NCBI GenBank assembly: GCA_902509555.1
Contig: CABWYS010000008.1
Coordinates: 1-37,575, forward strand
Source: an uncultured SAR86 cluster bacterium
Lineage (GTDB): Bacteria; Pseudomonadota; Gammaproteobacteria; Magnimaribacterales; D2472
DNA: 37,575 nucleotides
Reading direction: 5' to 3'
Below, piece by piece: positions 15,535-24,505 of this stretch. The notes below the pieces were generated by a model. That model ran no database searches. It saw nothing but the letters and a program-made list of their open reading frames with translations, and was not told the DNA's origin. The translations under genes were made by a program, and so were the position numbers. Position 1 is the stretch's first letter. Each line of letters opens with the position of its first letter.

Positions 15535-16896
15535 GTGAGTATGAAAGAGATTGCCCCTTGCCACTTCTCGTCTGAAGATCTTCTTAAAAGGATTCAGGGT
15601 CAAGAGGTTGAACCCTCCATTAACCAAATTAAAAGAATTTTATCTGGCATGCATCCTTCTGAGGTAGCACACAACATAGAATCTCTGCCACCTAAAGAAA
15701 GGAAATTTTTATGGTCACTTATTGACACTCAAGATGAAGGCGAGATTATTGCTGAGTTACATGATGAAATTCAACAAGAGCTTATCTCAGGAATTTTACC
15801 AGAAGAACTCATTACTATAATTGGTGACTTAGAGCTTGATGAAATTGTCGACATTCTTCAAATTCTTCCAAATCAAAAAACAGAAAATATTTTATCTGCA
15901 ATGCCGCAAAGGGATAGGCAGAGAATTCAAGAAGCCCTAGAATATCCTGAAGATTCAGCTGGTGGGTTAATGAACACTGACATTATAAGTGTTAGGCCAA
16001 AGCATAACCTAGAGGTTGTAATGAGGTATCTTCGCGCTCAACGAAAGTTACCAAAAAATACTGATCAAATATTTGTCGTTTCGAGAGAAAATAAATATCT
16101 AGGCTCTTTACCAATTTCTTTAATCGTTGTCTCAGATCCTGGCCTCAATGTAAGAGAACTCATGGAAACTGAAACTCAACCATTGGACGCATATTTAAAT
16201 GATAAAGATGTATCAAGATTATTTGAACAAAATGATTGGGTCTCAGCGCCAGTAGTAGATGATGAATCAAGATTGATTGGAAGAGTGACCATTGATGATG
16301 TTGTTGATGTGATTATGGAAGATGCAGATCAAAATTTTCTAGGGATGGCTGGAGTGGCTGAGGACACATTTGCTGCGCCAGCAAGAGCGGCAAGGAGTAG
16401 AATTTTATGGCTATCGATCAATCTTCTGACAGCTTTCATAGCATCTATGACAATCAGCCTATTTCAAGCAACAATCGATGAAATAGTATATTTAGCTATT
16501 CTAATGCCTATTGTTGCAAGTATGGGTGGAGTTGCTGGCACTCAAACTTTGACGATTATGATTCGAGGATTAACACTTCAACAAATCAACCAATCGAATC
16601 TAAAATGGTTATATAAAAGGGAAATAGCAGTATCAATCGTAAATGGAATCCTATTATCCATCTTAGTTGGTGGAATTACCTATCTCTGGTTTGATGACAT
16701 GATCATTGCAACTCTTATTTGTATAGCTATGGTCACGAATTTAATATTTTCAGCGATTGCAGGTATTTTTATACCCATAATTTTAAGAAAATTTAATCAA
16801 GATCCAGCAATTGCTGGAAGCGTTGTTGTAACGACTGTCACTGATGTAATAGGTTTCTTCTCTTTTCTTGGTCTTGCTACCGTATTTCTTGTTTAA
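15535..16896 (+). CDS. mgtE: Magnesium transporter MgtE
   Basis: MgtE is an inner-membrane Mg2+ channel gated by intracellular Mg2+. The order is an N-terminal helical domain (residues about 25-130, with ILPNQKTENILSAMPQ), a CBS pair (about 135-260, including EYPEDSAGGLMNTDII and VIDDV-type segments), a plug helix, and five transmembrane helices. The first transmembrane region carries GGVAGTQTLTIMIRGL and the last carries TDVIGFFSFLGL with the pore Asp. The track start is GTG at 15535; an ATG two codons later (15541) is equally possible and neither has a clear ribosome-binding site. The 3' end overlaps yhdP tail-to-tail by 20 bp. Confidence 0.95.
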   Translation: MSMKEIAPCHFSSEDLLKRIQGQEVEPSINQIKRILSGMHPSEVAHNIESLPPKERKFLWSLIDTQDEGEIIAELHDEIQQELISGILPEELITIIGDLELDEIVDILQILPNQKTENILSAMPQRDRQRIQEALEYPEDSAGGLMNTDIISVRPKHNLEVVMRYLRAQRKLPKNTDQIFVVSRENKYLGSLPISLIVVSDPGLNVRELMETETQPLDAYLNDKDVSRLFEQNDWVSAPVVDDESRLIGRVTIDDVVDVIMEDADQNFLGMAGVAEDTFAAPARAARSRILWLSINLLTAFIASMTISLFQATIDEIVYLAILMPIVASMGGVAGTQTLTIMIRGLTLQQINQSNLKWLYKREIAVSIVNGILLSILVGGITYLWFDDMIIATLICIAMVTNLIFSAIAGIFIPIILRKFNQDPAIAGSVVVTTVTDVIGFFSFLGLATVFLV

Positions 16897-19800
16897 TCCT
16901 TTCCAATTTTGGTTCTGCAATAGTGCCAAGAATTTCATATTGATAATTAGTAAGATTATTTATATCTTCTTCAAATATTTCATTTATTACAGCTGAGCCA
17001 GCAACGGCTGGAAGCCCGCCAAGGATTGCTGCATACCATGGTAAGTTTTCTCCCACTCGTATCCTCAAGTCTAAGTTAAGATCTAAATCATCCAGATTAT
17101 TTTTAGAGTTTTTATTAATCTGACCAACCCACTTCATTTTCGCTGCATTTGTTTCAATGAATAGTGGTGATGCTAATCGAAGCTTTGACTTACTAAATAG
17201 TAAATCTCCCTCAACCCTTCCTAATTGCGTAGAAGTAAACTCATCAATTGAAAGATCTAAGTTTGCTAACTTGCCAAGGATATTTCTTAAATTTAGAACA
17301 CCAAGTAGATTAAATGCTAGTGAATCAGAGATAGAATCTTGAATGACTAAATCTTTCAAAATAAAATCAATCTCCCCCTCTATATGACTTAAAGTTGAGA
17401 GCTCTTTCCATTGTAGGTTTATAGATCCATTAAAATAAGAAAAATCTGCGACATCACTTAAGTATGGAATTTTATTCGAATCTTTAATCAGAAAATCTCC
17501 TCTAATTTTATAGAGAGGCTTAACCTTATCGACTGAAAAATATGCACTTGAAGATTTATGTGACGGCTTAATAGAGATCAAATTTGAAGTTAATTTAATA
17601 TTATTGGCTGAAAAATTCTTTCGATCATTTACAAGATAGACATCAAGATCTTTGATCTTAATTTTACTAAAAGAAGAGTTTTTAACTATTAGTCTTGAAT
17701 TTAATGGTATATCAGAGCTTGATTGTGACGAATTGATAAATTCTATATCAGGAATAGTGGAGTCCTTTATTTCTATTCTCATAAAACCAGTCTGATCTAT
17801 CTTGAGATTTAAATTAAGCCTATCTGCAGCTAAATTACCTTTAATTCCTGAGTTGTTTAAATCAAATAAACCAGAAAAATTAGAAAAGTTATTATTAAAA
17901 AGTTTAAAATTTTTAATATCAAAGGCCAGTTTTTTAATGTTTTTTGATGCTGATTCATGGTTAGTAGGCAAAAAAGAAATTAATAGATTGTCATCAAGAA
18001 ATTGTGAATAAAGATATATATTCAATCCGGGCTCGACATTAAAACTCTTGTACTTATTAGGGAGTTTTTTACCTATTGAAATATATCCATCATATTTGCT
18101 TAGGTCTTTAATATGTATATCTAGTGTTTGATTAATAATTTCTAGCGATGGATTGGAAAAATTGGTGATTAAAATTTCTGTAGGCAGTCTTGTCAATTTA
18201 TTTTTTGAAAGTTCATTTAATGGCGAATTTAGTTCAATATTTTTTAGATCAGAATTTACCTTTAATATTGGTAGAGAATCTTTTTGAATATTTAGATCAA
18301 TCTTAAAAAAATCATTACCGGAAACCTTAAGATACGGTGAATCTGAAATAAAGTTCGCTGCATCTAATTTGATATTTCCAGAGAAAGTTAAATCATATTT
18401 ATTTGTTAAGCCTGTGCCCAAAAGATTAACTGACATTTCCTCTTTCATAAATGTTGATGGTAATAATCCGTGGATTAAATCTAAGCCAACAATGAAGATG
18501 TTCGCCTTATCAAATTGAATCTTATGAGACTGTAATATTGGTACAAAAAAATTTTTTGTTTTGACTGAAATGGCATTATTGAATTGCAAATCAGATAGTT
18601 TCATTTCGCCTTTGTGTTCTGCATGCATATCAGGCAAATTAAAGCTCTCCTCTCCTATGTTGAATGCATTCTTAAGATCAATTGATTTCATATCATGCAA
18701 AGAATAAAAGCTGAGCTTTTTAGTTTTATAATTAATTAACCCATAAGCTTCATCATAGGAAAAATTTGCAGCTTTGCCGGAAGGAGAAAAAATATATAGA
18801 TTTTTACTATCAACCTGAATCATTGGTCTAGTAGAATCAATTGTTAAATCTTCATAAAGCACTAATTTTGATTCATTGGCTAATATTTTTGCTTTCAAAA
18901 AAGCATTAAGGCCGTTGCTAGGAATAGCGTAATTAAAATAAATAGAATTTTTAATTCCAAGATTAATGCTTGTATCAATATATGAACTCGCTTCTTTCAA
19001 GGATTTGGGAAGCGAAAATGTAATTAAGTCTTTTGAAATATCATGCCCTTTGAGCTCTATAGATAAAGGATTGCTTGGCTCGGGATTTATCTTCAGAGCA
19101 AGATCAATCCCAGCGGATTTATTGTTAATGCGAGCTTTTAGATCAAAAACGGAACCAGAAAGATTTCCTTTTCCAGAAATTGATACTGGAATAAAGTTTT
19201 GATTATAATTTTTAAGTATGGAGGAATTGGAATTTACTAAGAATTTTATCTTGTTTCCATAGCCAGAAAAGTCTCCACTAAGATTATTGATTTCCTTGAA
19301 ATAAAGGTCATTAAGGTCTATGTCCTTTACAAATCCAGAATATTTTGGAAGGAAGGCATCAAATGATAGAAAAAAATTTTCAATAATTAAATTGGCTATC
19401 TTCAATGTCTTGCTTTGTAAAATCTGAGGCGAAAGAAAAAATCTTGGCACTGCTAAAGTTTTTTGGTGAAGATTAATTTGAATTGGATATTCTTCATCTA
19501 TCAATGGATGTAGAAATTCAGTTAATGATAATGTGCCTATATTTTTTTTAGACTGGAAATGAAAAGATCCTTTATTTTTGTTAATTGATAGGGATTGAAG
19601 AGATAGACTGCTAGAGTTAAAAGAACCCTTAATATTTGATTGATTGTCCTGCAATTCACCAAGCGCATTGATTTGGAATGCCAGATCTTTAATAGGCAAA
19701 GTATTAAAGGCGGGAATGAAATTGAGCCACTCATATGAATGAAGGTTTAATGAGAAACGATAAGAACCCTCAAAACGATTCACAGCAATGGTGCTTAATT

Positions 19801-20317
19801 GATCGTTATGCAAAAAACTAAGCTGACCAGAAATTGATCTTGACATGTCTCCCAAAAGATCGCCATTAATTTCAAATATTGAATCATCTATTTCGTATTT
19901 AAAATTTTCAAATGACAATGAAAATTTCTCACTAAAATTTACTATGGAGGTTGGAGATGAATTACTAGTTAATATATTTGAGTTATCAAAGTAACCATCT
20001 TTTACGACAATGCGATTAACGGTAAGAAAGTTAAAAAGGTTTTGAGGTTTTAAAGAGAATCCTAGCTCTAATTCTTTCGCCAGGATTAAAATCCTCTCAT
20101 TTTGTTTGAGAGATAAATTCTTAAATTTTAAATTTCTATTTAAAGCGTTTCCAGAACTGTTAAGATTTGAAAACTCTATGGAATGGACGGTTAAAAGATG
20201 TTGATCAATGATTTTAATTAAGCTTCCAGGAAAGAAAAACAAGATTATAAGAAATAAGAAAAATATCCAGCTTGTAATACTGAGGCAAATTGAAGAAATC
20301 CTCAAAAAATTTTTCAT
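16877..20317 (-). CDS. yhdP: YhdP-type AsmA-like phospholipid transport protein
   Basis: A very large (1146 aa) inner-membrane-anchored periplasmic protein. One transmembrane helix at residues 11-33 is followed by more than 1,000 residues of short beta-strand repeats with N/D/S-rich turns, the pattern of AsmA-like bridge proteins (TamB, YhdP). The C-terminal region (LGVLNLRNILGKL, LPWYAAILGGLPAVAGSAVI) matches the YhdP signature. YhdP, with TamB and YdbH, supports phospholipid passage to the outer membrane. E. coli YhdP is 1266 aa. It follows mreD by 3 bp; rng and maf (yhdE), which sit between mreD and yhdP in E. coli, are absent. The sequence is strongly diverged, so the call rests on architecture, C-terminal motif and context. 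Confidence 0.87.
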   Translation of the reverse strand: MKNFLRISSICLSITSWIFFLFLIILFFFPGSLIKIIDQHLLTVHSIEFSNLNSSGNALNRNLKFKNLSLKQNERILILAKELELGFSLKPQNLFNFLTVNRIVVKDGYFDNSNILTSNSSPTSIVNFSEKFSLSFENFKYEIDDSIFEINGDLLGDMSRSISGQLSFLHNDQLSTIAVNRFEGSYRFSLNLHSYEWLNFIPAFNTLPIKDLAFQINALGELQDNQSNIKGSFNSSSLSLQSLSINKNKGSFHFQSKKNIGTLSLTEFLHPLIDEEYPIQINLHQKTLAVPRFFLSPQILQSKTLKIANLIIENFFLSFDAFLPKYSGFVKDIDLNDLYFKEINNLSGDFSGYGNKIKFLVNSNSSILKNYNQNFIPVSISGKGNLSGSVFDLKARINNKSAGIDLALKINPEPSNPLSIELKGHDISKDLITFSLPKSLKEASSYIDTSINLGIKNSIYFNYAIPSNGLNAFLKAKILANESKLVLYEDLTIDSTRPMIQVDSKNLYIFSPSGKAANFSYDEAYGLINYKTKKLSFYSLHDMKSIDLKNAFNIGEESFNLPDMHAEHKGEMKLSDLQFNNAISVKTKNFFVPILQSHKIQFDKANIFIVGLDLIHGLLPSTFMKEEMSVNLLGTGLTNKYDLTFSGNIKLDAANFISDSPYLKVSGNDFFKIDLNIQKDSLPILKVNSDLKNIELNSPLNELSKNKLTRLPTEILITNFSNPSLEIINQTLDIHIKDLSKYDGYISIGKKLPNKYKSFNVEPGLNIYLYSQFLDDNLLISFLPTNHESASKNIKKLAFDIKNFKLFNNNFSNFSGLFDLNNSGIKGNLAADRLNLNLKIDQTGFMRIEIKDSTIPDIEFINSSQSSSDIPLNSRLIVKNSSFSKIKIKDLDVYLVNDRKNFSANNIKLTSNLISIKPSHKSSSAYFSVDKVKPLYKIRGDFLIKDSNKIPYLSDVADFSYFNGSINLQWKELSTLSHIEGEIDFILKDLVIQDSISDSLAFNLLGVLNLRNILGKLANLDLSIDEFTSTQLGRVEGDLLFSKSKLRLASPLFIETNAAKMKWVGQINKNSKNNLDDLDLNLDLRIRVGENLPWYAAILGGLPAVAGSAVINEIFEEDINNLTNYQYEILGTIAEPKLERIKQEIR

Positions 20318-20320
20318 AGT

Positions 20321-20800
20321 CTACAAGTTTGAAAAAATCTTTCTTCTGAAAGCTCTCATAGTTAAATAAACCCCAACCCATAAAACTGAATTAATTAGAA
20401 AGCTAAAAATCAAGATAATATAAGAGTAATTATAAGGAGAAAGCAGAAGGTACTTGCATGCTATGTAGAATGTAGAGGAACCTGAAAAGAAAACTGATAA
20501 TTGAAAATAAGAAAATATTCTAAAACGAAAAACATATATATGAATAATGAAAGAATTTGCAACAAAAAAAAGCATATTTAAACCAATCACATTAGAAAAA
20601 AATAAATCAACAACTAGTCCATAAAATAAAGCAGCTGAGCTATGTATTTTCTCTGGCAATGCAAAAACCCAGTAAGTAAAAATTAAAAAACCAAAATTTA
20701 GTTCCAAGAAAAACTTAATAGTTAGTGGATTTAGCAAACTATCCAGCCAAAATCCTAAAATGATAGTCGACAAAATAATGAGATGATTTCTAATTTTCAT
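20321..20800 (-). CDS. mreD: Rod shape-determining protein MreD
   Basis: MreD is a small inner-membrane protein of the elongasome, connecting MreB and MreC to the peptidoglycan synthases RodA/PBP2. The 159 aa protein has about five hydrophobic helices and the family pattern HSSAALFYGLVVDLFFSNVIGLN. Length equals that of E. coli MreD (162 aa) within a few residues. The start overlaps the mreC stop by 11 bp and yhdP follows 3 bp after its stop. Sequence conservation is low, as usual for MreD; position makes the call secure. Confidence 0.93.
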   Translation of the reverse strand: MKIRNHLIILSTIILGFWLDSLLNPLTIKFFLELNFGFLIFTYWVFALPEKIHSSAALFYGLVVDLFFSNVIGLNMLFFVANSFIIHIYVFRFRIFSYFQLSVFFSGSSTFYIACKYLLLSPYNYSYIILIFSFLINSVLWVGVYLTMRAFRRKIFSNL

Positions 20801-21632
20801 CAGCCTCTTTACTCATAATTCCATAGAAAATTTCTTCAAGAGGATTTGCTTTTAAGGTTATTAACACCTCAACTTCATTCATCGAAAATGGATTGATAGA
20901 TGAAATAAATCCAATTTCCATATCTTTTAAAAACATGCCGCCCAATCCAGACGTATAGACAGTATCACCAATTTGATTTTTAAAATCTTCATTATTTTTA
21001 TTTACCTTACAAGAAATTAACATTGGCTTACCTTTGCCTCTAGCATCACAATAAAAAAAGTTAGATTTGATGGGTAATACGTGACTGGCATCTGAAAACA
21101 GAATAACTTCGATAATATTTAAATAAGTACCTTTTGTTTGGCCTATAAATGATTCTCCAGCAAAGACTGGAAGGTTGCTGTCTACAGAAACATCATCAGT
21201 ATTTTTTAAAAAAATTCTATGAGTTGAACAACAAAGATAGTTTCGCAAATCTATTGAAGATATTTTGTATATATCACCATTTTTATTTCGAAGTAAGTCA
21301 ATTGAATCCTTGTAAAAATTGATAATTTTAAGCTTCTCTTCATTATCTTTTCTATCGATAAAATCCTTTGTTTTTATTTGAAGGATTTTTTCTTTTAATT
21401 TTTTGTTTTCTTGTAAGATATTTCTATTTCTTTGAAAAGAGGAAAATGTAGTACGAGTGTTTTCGAATATGCCTTTAGAAATTATCTGGGCATATAGCGA
21501 AGAAGCATTAACAAAACCTCTCAAAGAAGCAAATGCTCCATAGTTAATATCGCTGAATAACAGCAATGCTGAGAGAAAAAAGCCAATTGCGTAATTTCTT
21601 ACTGGAGTATATGTAGGCGTAGATCTCGCCAT
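20790..21632 (-). CDS. mreC: Rod shape-determining protein MreC
   Basis: MreC is a bitopic inner-membrane protein whose periplasmic domain activates PBP2/RodA. The 280 aa protein has one transmembrane helix near residues 12-30, a coiled coil at about 60-105 (KKLKEKILQIK and following heptads), and a beta-rich domain with LPVFAGESFIGQTKG, VLPIKSNFFYCDARGKG and GDTVYTSGLGGMF. These match the MreC core, including the DxVxTSGxGG motif. It lies 10 bp after mreB and overlaps mreD by 11 bp. Confidence 0.95.
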   Translation of the reverse strand: MARSTPTYTPVRNYAIGFFLSALLLFSDINYGAFASLRGFVNASSLYAQIISKGIFENTRTTFSSFQRNRNILQENKKLKEKILQIKTKDFIDRKDNEEKLKIINFYKDSIDLLRNKNGDIYKISSIDLRNYLCCSTHRIFLKNTDDVSVDSNLPVFAGESFIGQTKGTYLNIIEVILFSDASHVLPIKSNFFYCDARGKGKPMLISCKVNKNNEDFKNQIGDTVYTSGLGGMFLKDMEIGFISSINPFSMNEVEVLITLKANPLEEIFYGIMSKEADEN

Positions 21633-21642
21633 ATTTAATTAA

Positions 21643-22692
21643 TTATTCTGTTGAAAGTAAATCAATATTGTACTTGTCGATAATTTCAAGAGCCTTACCG
21701 CCACCTCTTGCTACGCATGTTAATGGGTCTTCAGCACAAATTACTGGGATTCCAGTAGAAGAAGAAATTAATTTATCTAAATCTCTCATCAATGCCCCTC
21801 CACCCGTCAGAACAATGCCTCTTTCAGCAATATCTGCTGCAAGCTCTGGCGGAGAAAGCTCAAGAGCATTTCTGATAGCCCTTACCATCCCAGATAAAGG
21901 GTCTCGCATAGCCTCATATGCTTGAGAGCTTTTTAATGTAAAAGTTTCCGGGATTCCTTCTGCTAAATTACGTCCAGTTACATTCATTTCCAGATCTTCT
22001 GAATCAGGAGATGCGCACCCAATGGTATGTTTAATCTTTTCAGCAGTGGATTCCCCAATAACGCAGCCATAATTCCTTCTAACCCATGAGGTGATTGCAT
22101 TATCTAAAGTATCGCCACCAATTTTTACAGATTCAGAATACACTACTCCATTTAATGAGAGGATTGCAATCTCTGAGGTGCCTCCTCCAATATCAACAAC
22201 CATATTGCCATTAGCTTCCTCTACTGGAAGACCAGCCCCAATAGCTGCCGCCATAGGTTCTTCAATTAACTTTACATCTCTTGCTCCTGCTCCTAACACT
22301 GATTCTCTAATTGCACGTCTTTCGACCTGTGTAGATCTACATGGAACACAAACAAGAACTCTTGGGCTGGGTTTGATGAATCTTTGCTCATGAACTTTTG
22401 CTATAAAATGTTGAAGCATCTTTTCTGTGACTTGGAAGTCAGCAATTACCCCTTCTGATAAAGGCCTAATAGCTTTAATATTTCCAGGCGTTCTTCCAAG
22501 CATTTTTTTTGCCTCATGCCCAACTGCAACTACGGTTTTTTGACCTCTACTTTCACGAATTGCTACTACAGACGGTTCATTAAGAACTATTCCTATGTCC
22601 TTTGTATAAATTAATGTATTTGCTGTACCTAAATCAATTGACAAATCATTAGAAAATAAGCCACGAGCAGTTTTAAATAGATTGAAATCCAC
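21643..22692 (-). CDS. mreB: Rod shape-determining protein MreB (bacterial actin)
   Basis: MreB is the actin homologue that guides lateral cell-wall synthesis. The 349 aa product (E. coli 347 aa) has [12 protein letters not shown] (phosphate 1), [17 protein letters not shown] (phosphate 2) and [14 protein letters not shown] (adenosine motif). The start is a GTG at 22692 with AAGGA about 10 nt upstream on the minus strand, which supports it. mreB heads mreBCD-yhdP and is divergent from gatCAB across 74 bp, an arrangement also seen in pseudomonads. Presence of mreBCD implies a rod-shaped cell. Confidence 0.98.
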   Translation of the reverse strand: MDFNLFKTARGLFSNDLSIDLGTANTLIYTKDIGIVLNEPSVVAIRESRGQKTVVAVGHEAKKMLGRTPGNIKAIRPLSEGVIADFQVTEKMLQHFIAKVHEQRFIKPSPRVLVCVPCRSTQVERRAIRESVLGAGARDVKLIEEPMAAAIGAGLPVEEANGNMVVDIGGGTSEIAILSLNGVVYSESVKIGGDTLDNAITSWVRRNYGCVIGESTAEKIKHTIGCASPDSEDLEMNVTGRNLAEGIPETFTLKSSQAYEAMRDPLSGMVRAIRNALELSPPELAADIAERGIVLTGGGALMRDLDKLISSSTGIPVICAEDPLTCVARGGGKALEIIDKYNIDLLSTE

Positions 22693-22766
22693 TATGATAT
22701 TCCTTGTAAATTCATTTTAAGATGCTTTTAGTTTAATATTGCGCATCAATAAATAGATAATATCAT

Positions 22767-23048
22767 ATGGACCAAGAAACAGTCAGTACTATTTGCTATC
22801 TAGCAAGGCTTGAAATAGATAAAAATAAATCTAAAAAAATCATGCAAGACCTTGAGACAATCATTGAACTCATTGGTAGCTTGCAAACGATTGACACTTC
22901 AAGCATTGAGCCCCTTTACAGTCCGCTGGAAATGACAGCCTTGATACATGAAGACGTTGAAAACTCAGATAATAAAAAAGATAAATTTCTTGAAAATGCT
23001 GCTTTATCAAATGCGGATTATTTTCTTGTCCCGAGAGTTGTTGAATGA
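22767..23048 (+). CDS. gatC: Asp/Glu-tRNA amidotransferase subunit C
   Basis: GatC is the small belt-like subunit that holds GatA and GatB together in the tRNA-dependent amidotransferase. The 93 aa protein shows the family pattern CYLARLEI near the N-terminus, a central IEPLYSPLEMTALIHEDV and a C-terminal NADYFLVPRVVE. It overlaps gatA by 4 bp (ATGA). A TAATAT lies only 3 bp before the ATG, consistent with a very short or absent leader, although no matching -35 is visible. Confidence 0.96.
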   Translation: MDQETVSTICYLARLEIDKNKSKKIMQDLETIIELIGSLQTIDTSSIEPLYSPLEMTALIHEDVENSDNKKDKFLENAALSNADYFLVPRVVE

Positions 23049-24505
23049 GCATTCAATTTAAATCTATCACTGAGCTTCGAGCTATGCTTGATGCAAAATC
23101 AATTTCTGCCTCAGAATTAACTCAAGAATCTCTTCAATTAGCTAAAAAATATAAAGAGCTAAATTGTTTTGTAACAATGAACGAAGAATTGGGTGCTAAA
23201 AATGCAAATTCTATCGATCTAGATAATAAAACTACTTCGAAGCTTTCAGGAATTCCCTTGGCGCAAAAAGATTTATTTTGCACAGAAGGGCTTCGAACCA
23301 CATGTTCATCAAAAATACTCTCTAATTTTATTCCTCCATATACTGCAACAGCAGTTAAAAAGCTTGAGGATGCTGGATCAATCACTGTTGGTAAGACAAA
23401 TATGGATGAGTTTGCAATGGGATCCTCTAATGAAACTAGTTTTTTTGGCAATGTACATAACCCGTGGAAAAAAGGATATGTTCCAGGAGGTAGTTCTGGC
23501 GGATCTGCTGCAGCTGTAGCTGCTGGAATTGTTCCTGCTGCAACTGGGACAGATACTGGCGGATCAATTCGTCAACCTGCTGCGCATTGCGGGATAACGG
23601 GTCTTAAACCCACATATGGAAGAATATCAAGATGGGGGATGATAGCTTTTGCTTCTAGCCTTGATCAAGCAGGGCCTCTAGCAAGAACAGCTGAAGACTG
23701 TGCAATCCTTCTCAATGAAATGGCTGGGCATGATCTCAAAGACACCACATCATTGGACGTTACAGTTCCTGACTATCTAGAAGATCTTGATAAACCTATT
23801 AATCAATTAAAGATAGGCATAATAAAAGAATTCAATCTAAGTGAACTGGACAGCGAAGTCCAGTCTCGTTTTCAAGATTCGAAAGATCTCTATGAAAAGC
23901 TTGGGGCTGAATTTGTAGAAGTATCACTTCCAAATATCTCAGCATCAGTTCCAACTTATTACTCGATTGCTCCAGCTGAATGTTCTTCAAATCTATCACG
24001 GTTTGATGGGGTTCGTTTTGGGCACAGAGCAGAAAATACACAAGATTTAAATGATCTCTATATAAAATCAAGAAGTGAAGGCTTTGGGGACGAAGTTAAG
24101 CGAAGAATATTAATAGGAACATATGCTCTTTCTGCTGGTTACTATGATGCTTACTATAAAAAAGCACAACAGGTAAGAAGATTAATAAAAAATGATTTTG
24201 ATACTGTATTTGAAACAGTTGATTTATTGATGACACCCACTTCTCCAAATACCGCCTTCGCTTTTGGAAGTAAAGGTACTCAAAATCCAGTTGAACTTTA
24301 TTTAGAAGATCTTTTTACGATTTCTTCTAATTTAGCTGGCTTGCCTGCTATATCTATTCCACACGGGCAAATAAATTCTCTTCCAGTTGGATTGCAATTA
24401 ATTGGTAATTTTCTAAGGGAAGATAAACTACTGAATGTCGCACATATCTTTCAAAAAAATTCAGACTTCCATCTTGCTCAACCTACCATGGAGGATTTTT
24501 CATGA
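23045..24505 (+). CDS. gatA: Asp/Glu-tRNA amidotransferase subunit A
   Basis: GatA hydrolyses glutamine and delivers ammonia to GatB. The 486 aa amidase-signature protein shows the Ser-cisSer-Lys triad: K75 in PLAQKDLF, cis-Ser150 in PGGSSGGSAAA and nucleophile S174 in TGTDTGGSIRQPA. Spacings (75 and 24 residues) equal those of characterised GatA. It overlaps both neighbours by 4 bp. A full gatCAB implies that Gln-tRNA and/or Asn-tRNA are made by transamidation, so the genome probably lacks GlnRS or AsnRS. Confidence 0.98.
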   Translation: MSIQFKSITELRAMLDAKSISASELTQESLQLAKKYKELNCFVTMNEELGAKNANSIDLDNKTTSKLSGIPLAQKDLFCTEGLRTTCSSKILSNFIPPYTATAVKKLEDAGSITVGKTNMDEFAMGSSNETSFFGNVHNPWKKGYVPGGSSGGSAAAVAAGIVPAATGTDTGGSIRQPAAHCGITGLKPTYGRISRWGMIAFASSLDQAGPLARTAEDCAILLNEMAGHDLKDTTSLDVTVPDYLEDLDKPINQLKIGIIKEFNLSELDSEVQSRFQDSKDLYEKLGAEFVEVSLPNISASVPTYYSIAPAECSSNLSRFDGVRFGHRAENTQDLNDLYIKSRSEGFGDEVKRRILIGTYALSAGYYDAYYKKAQQVRRLIKNDFDTVFETVDLLMTPTSPNTAFAFGSKGTQNPVELYLEDLFTISSNLAGLPAISIPHGQINSLPVGLQLIGNFLREDKLLNVAHIFQKNSDFHLAQPTMEDFS

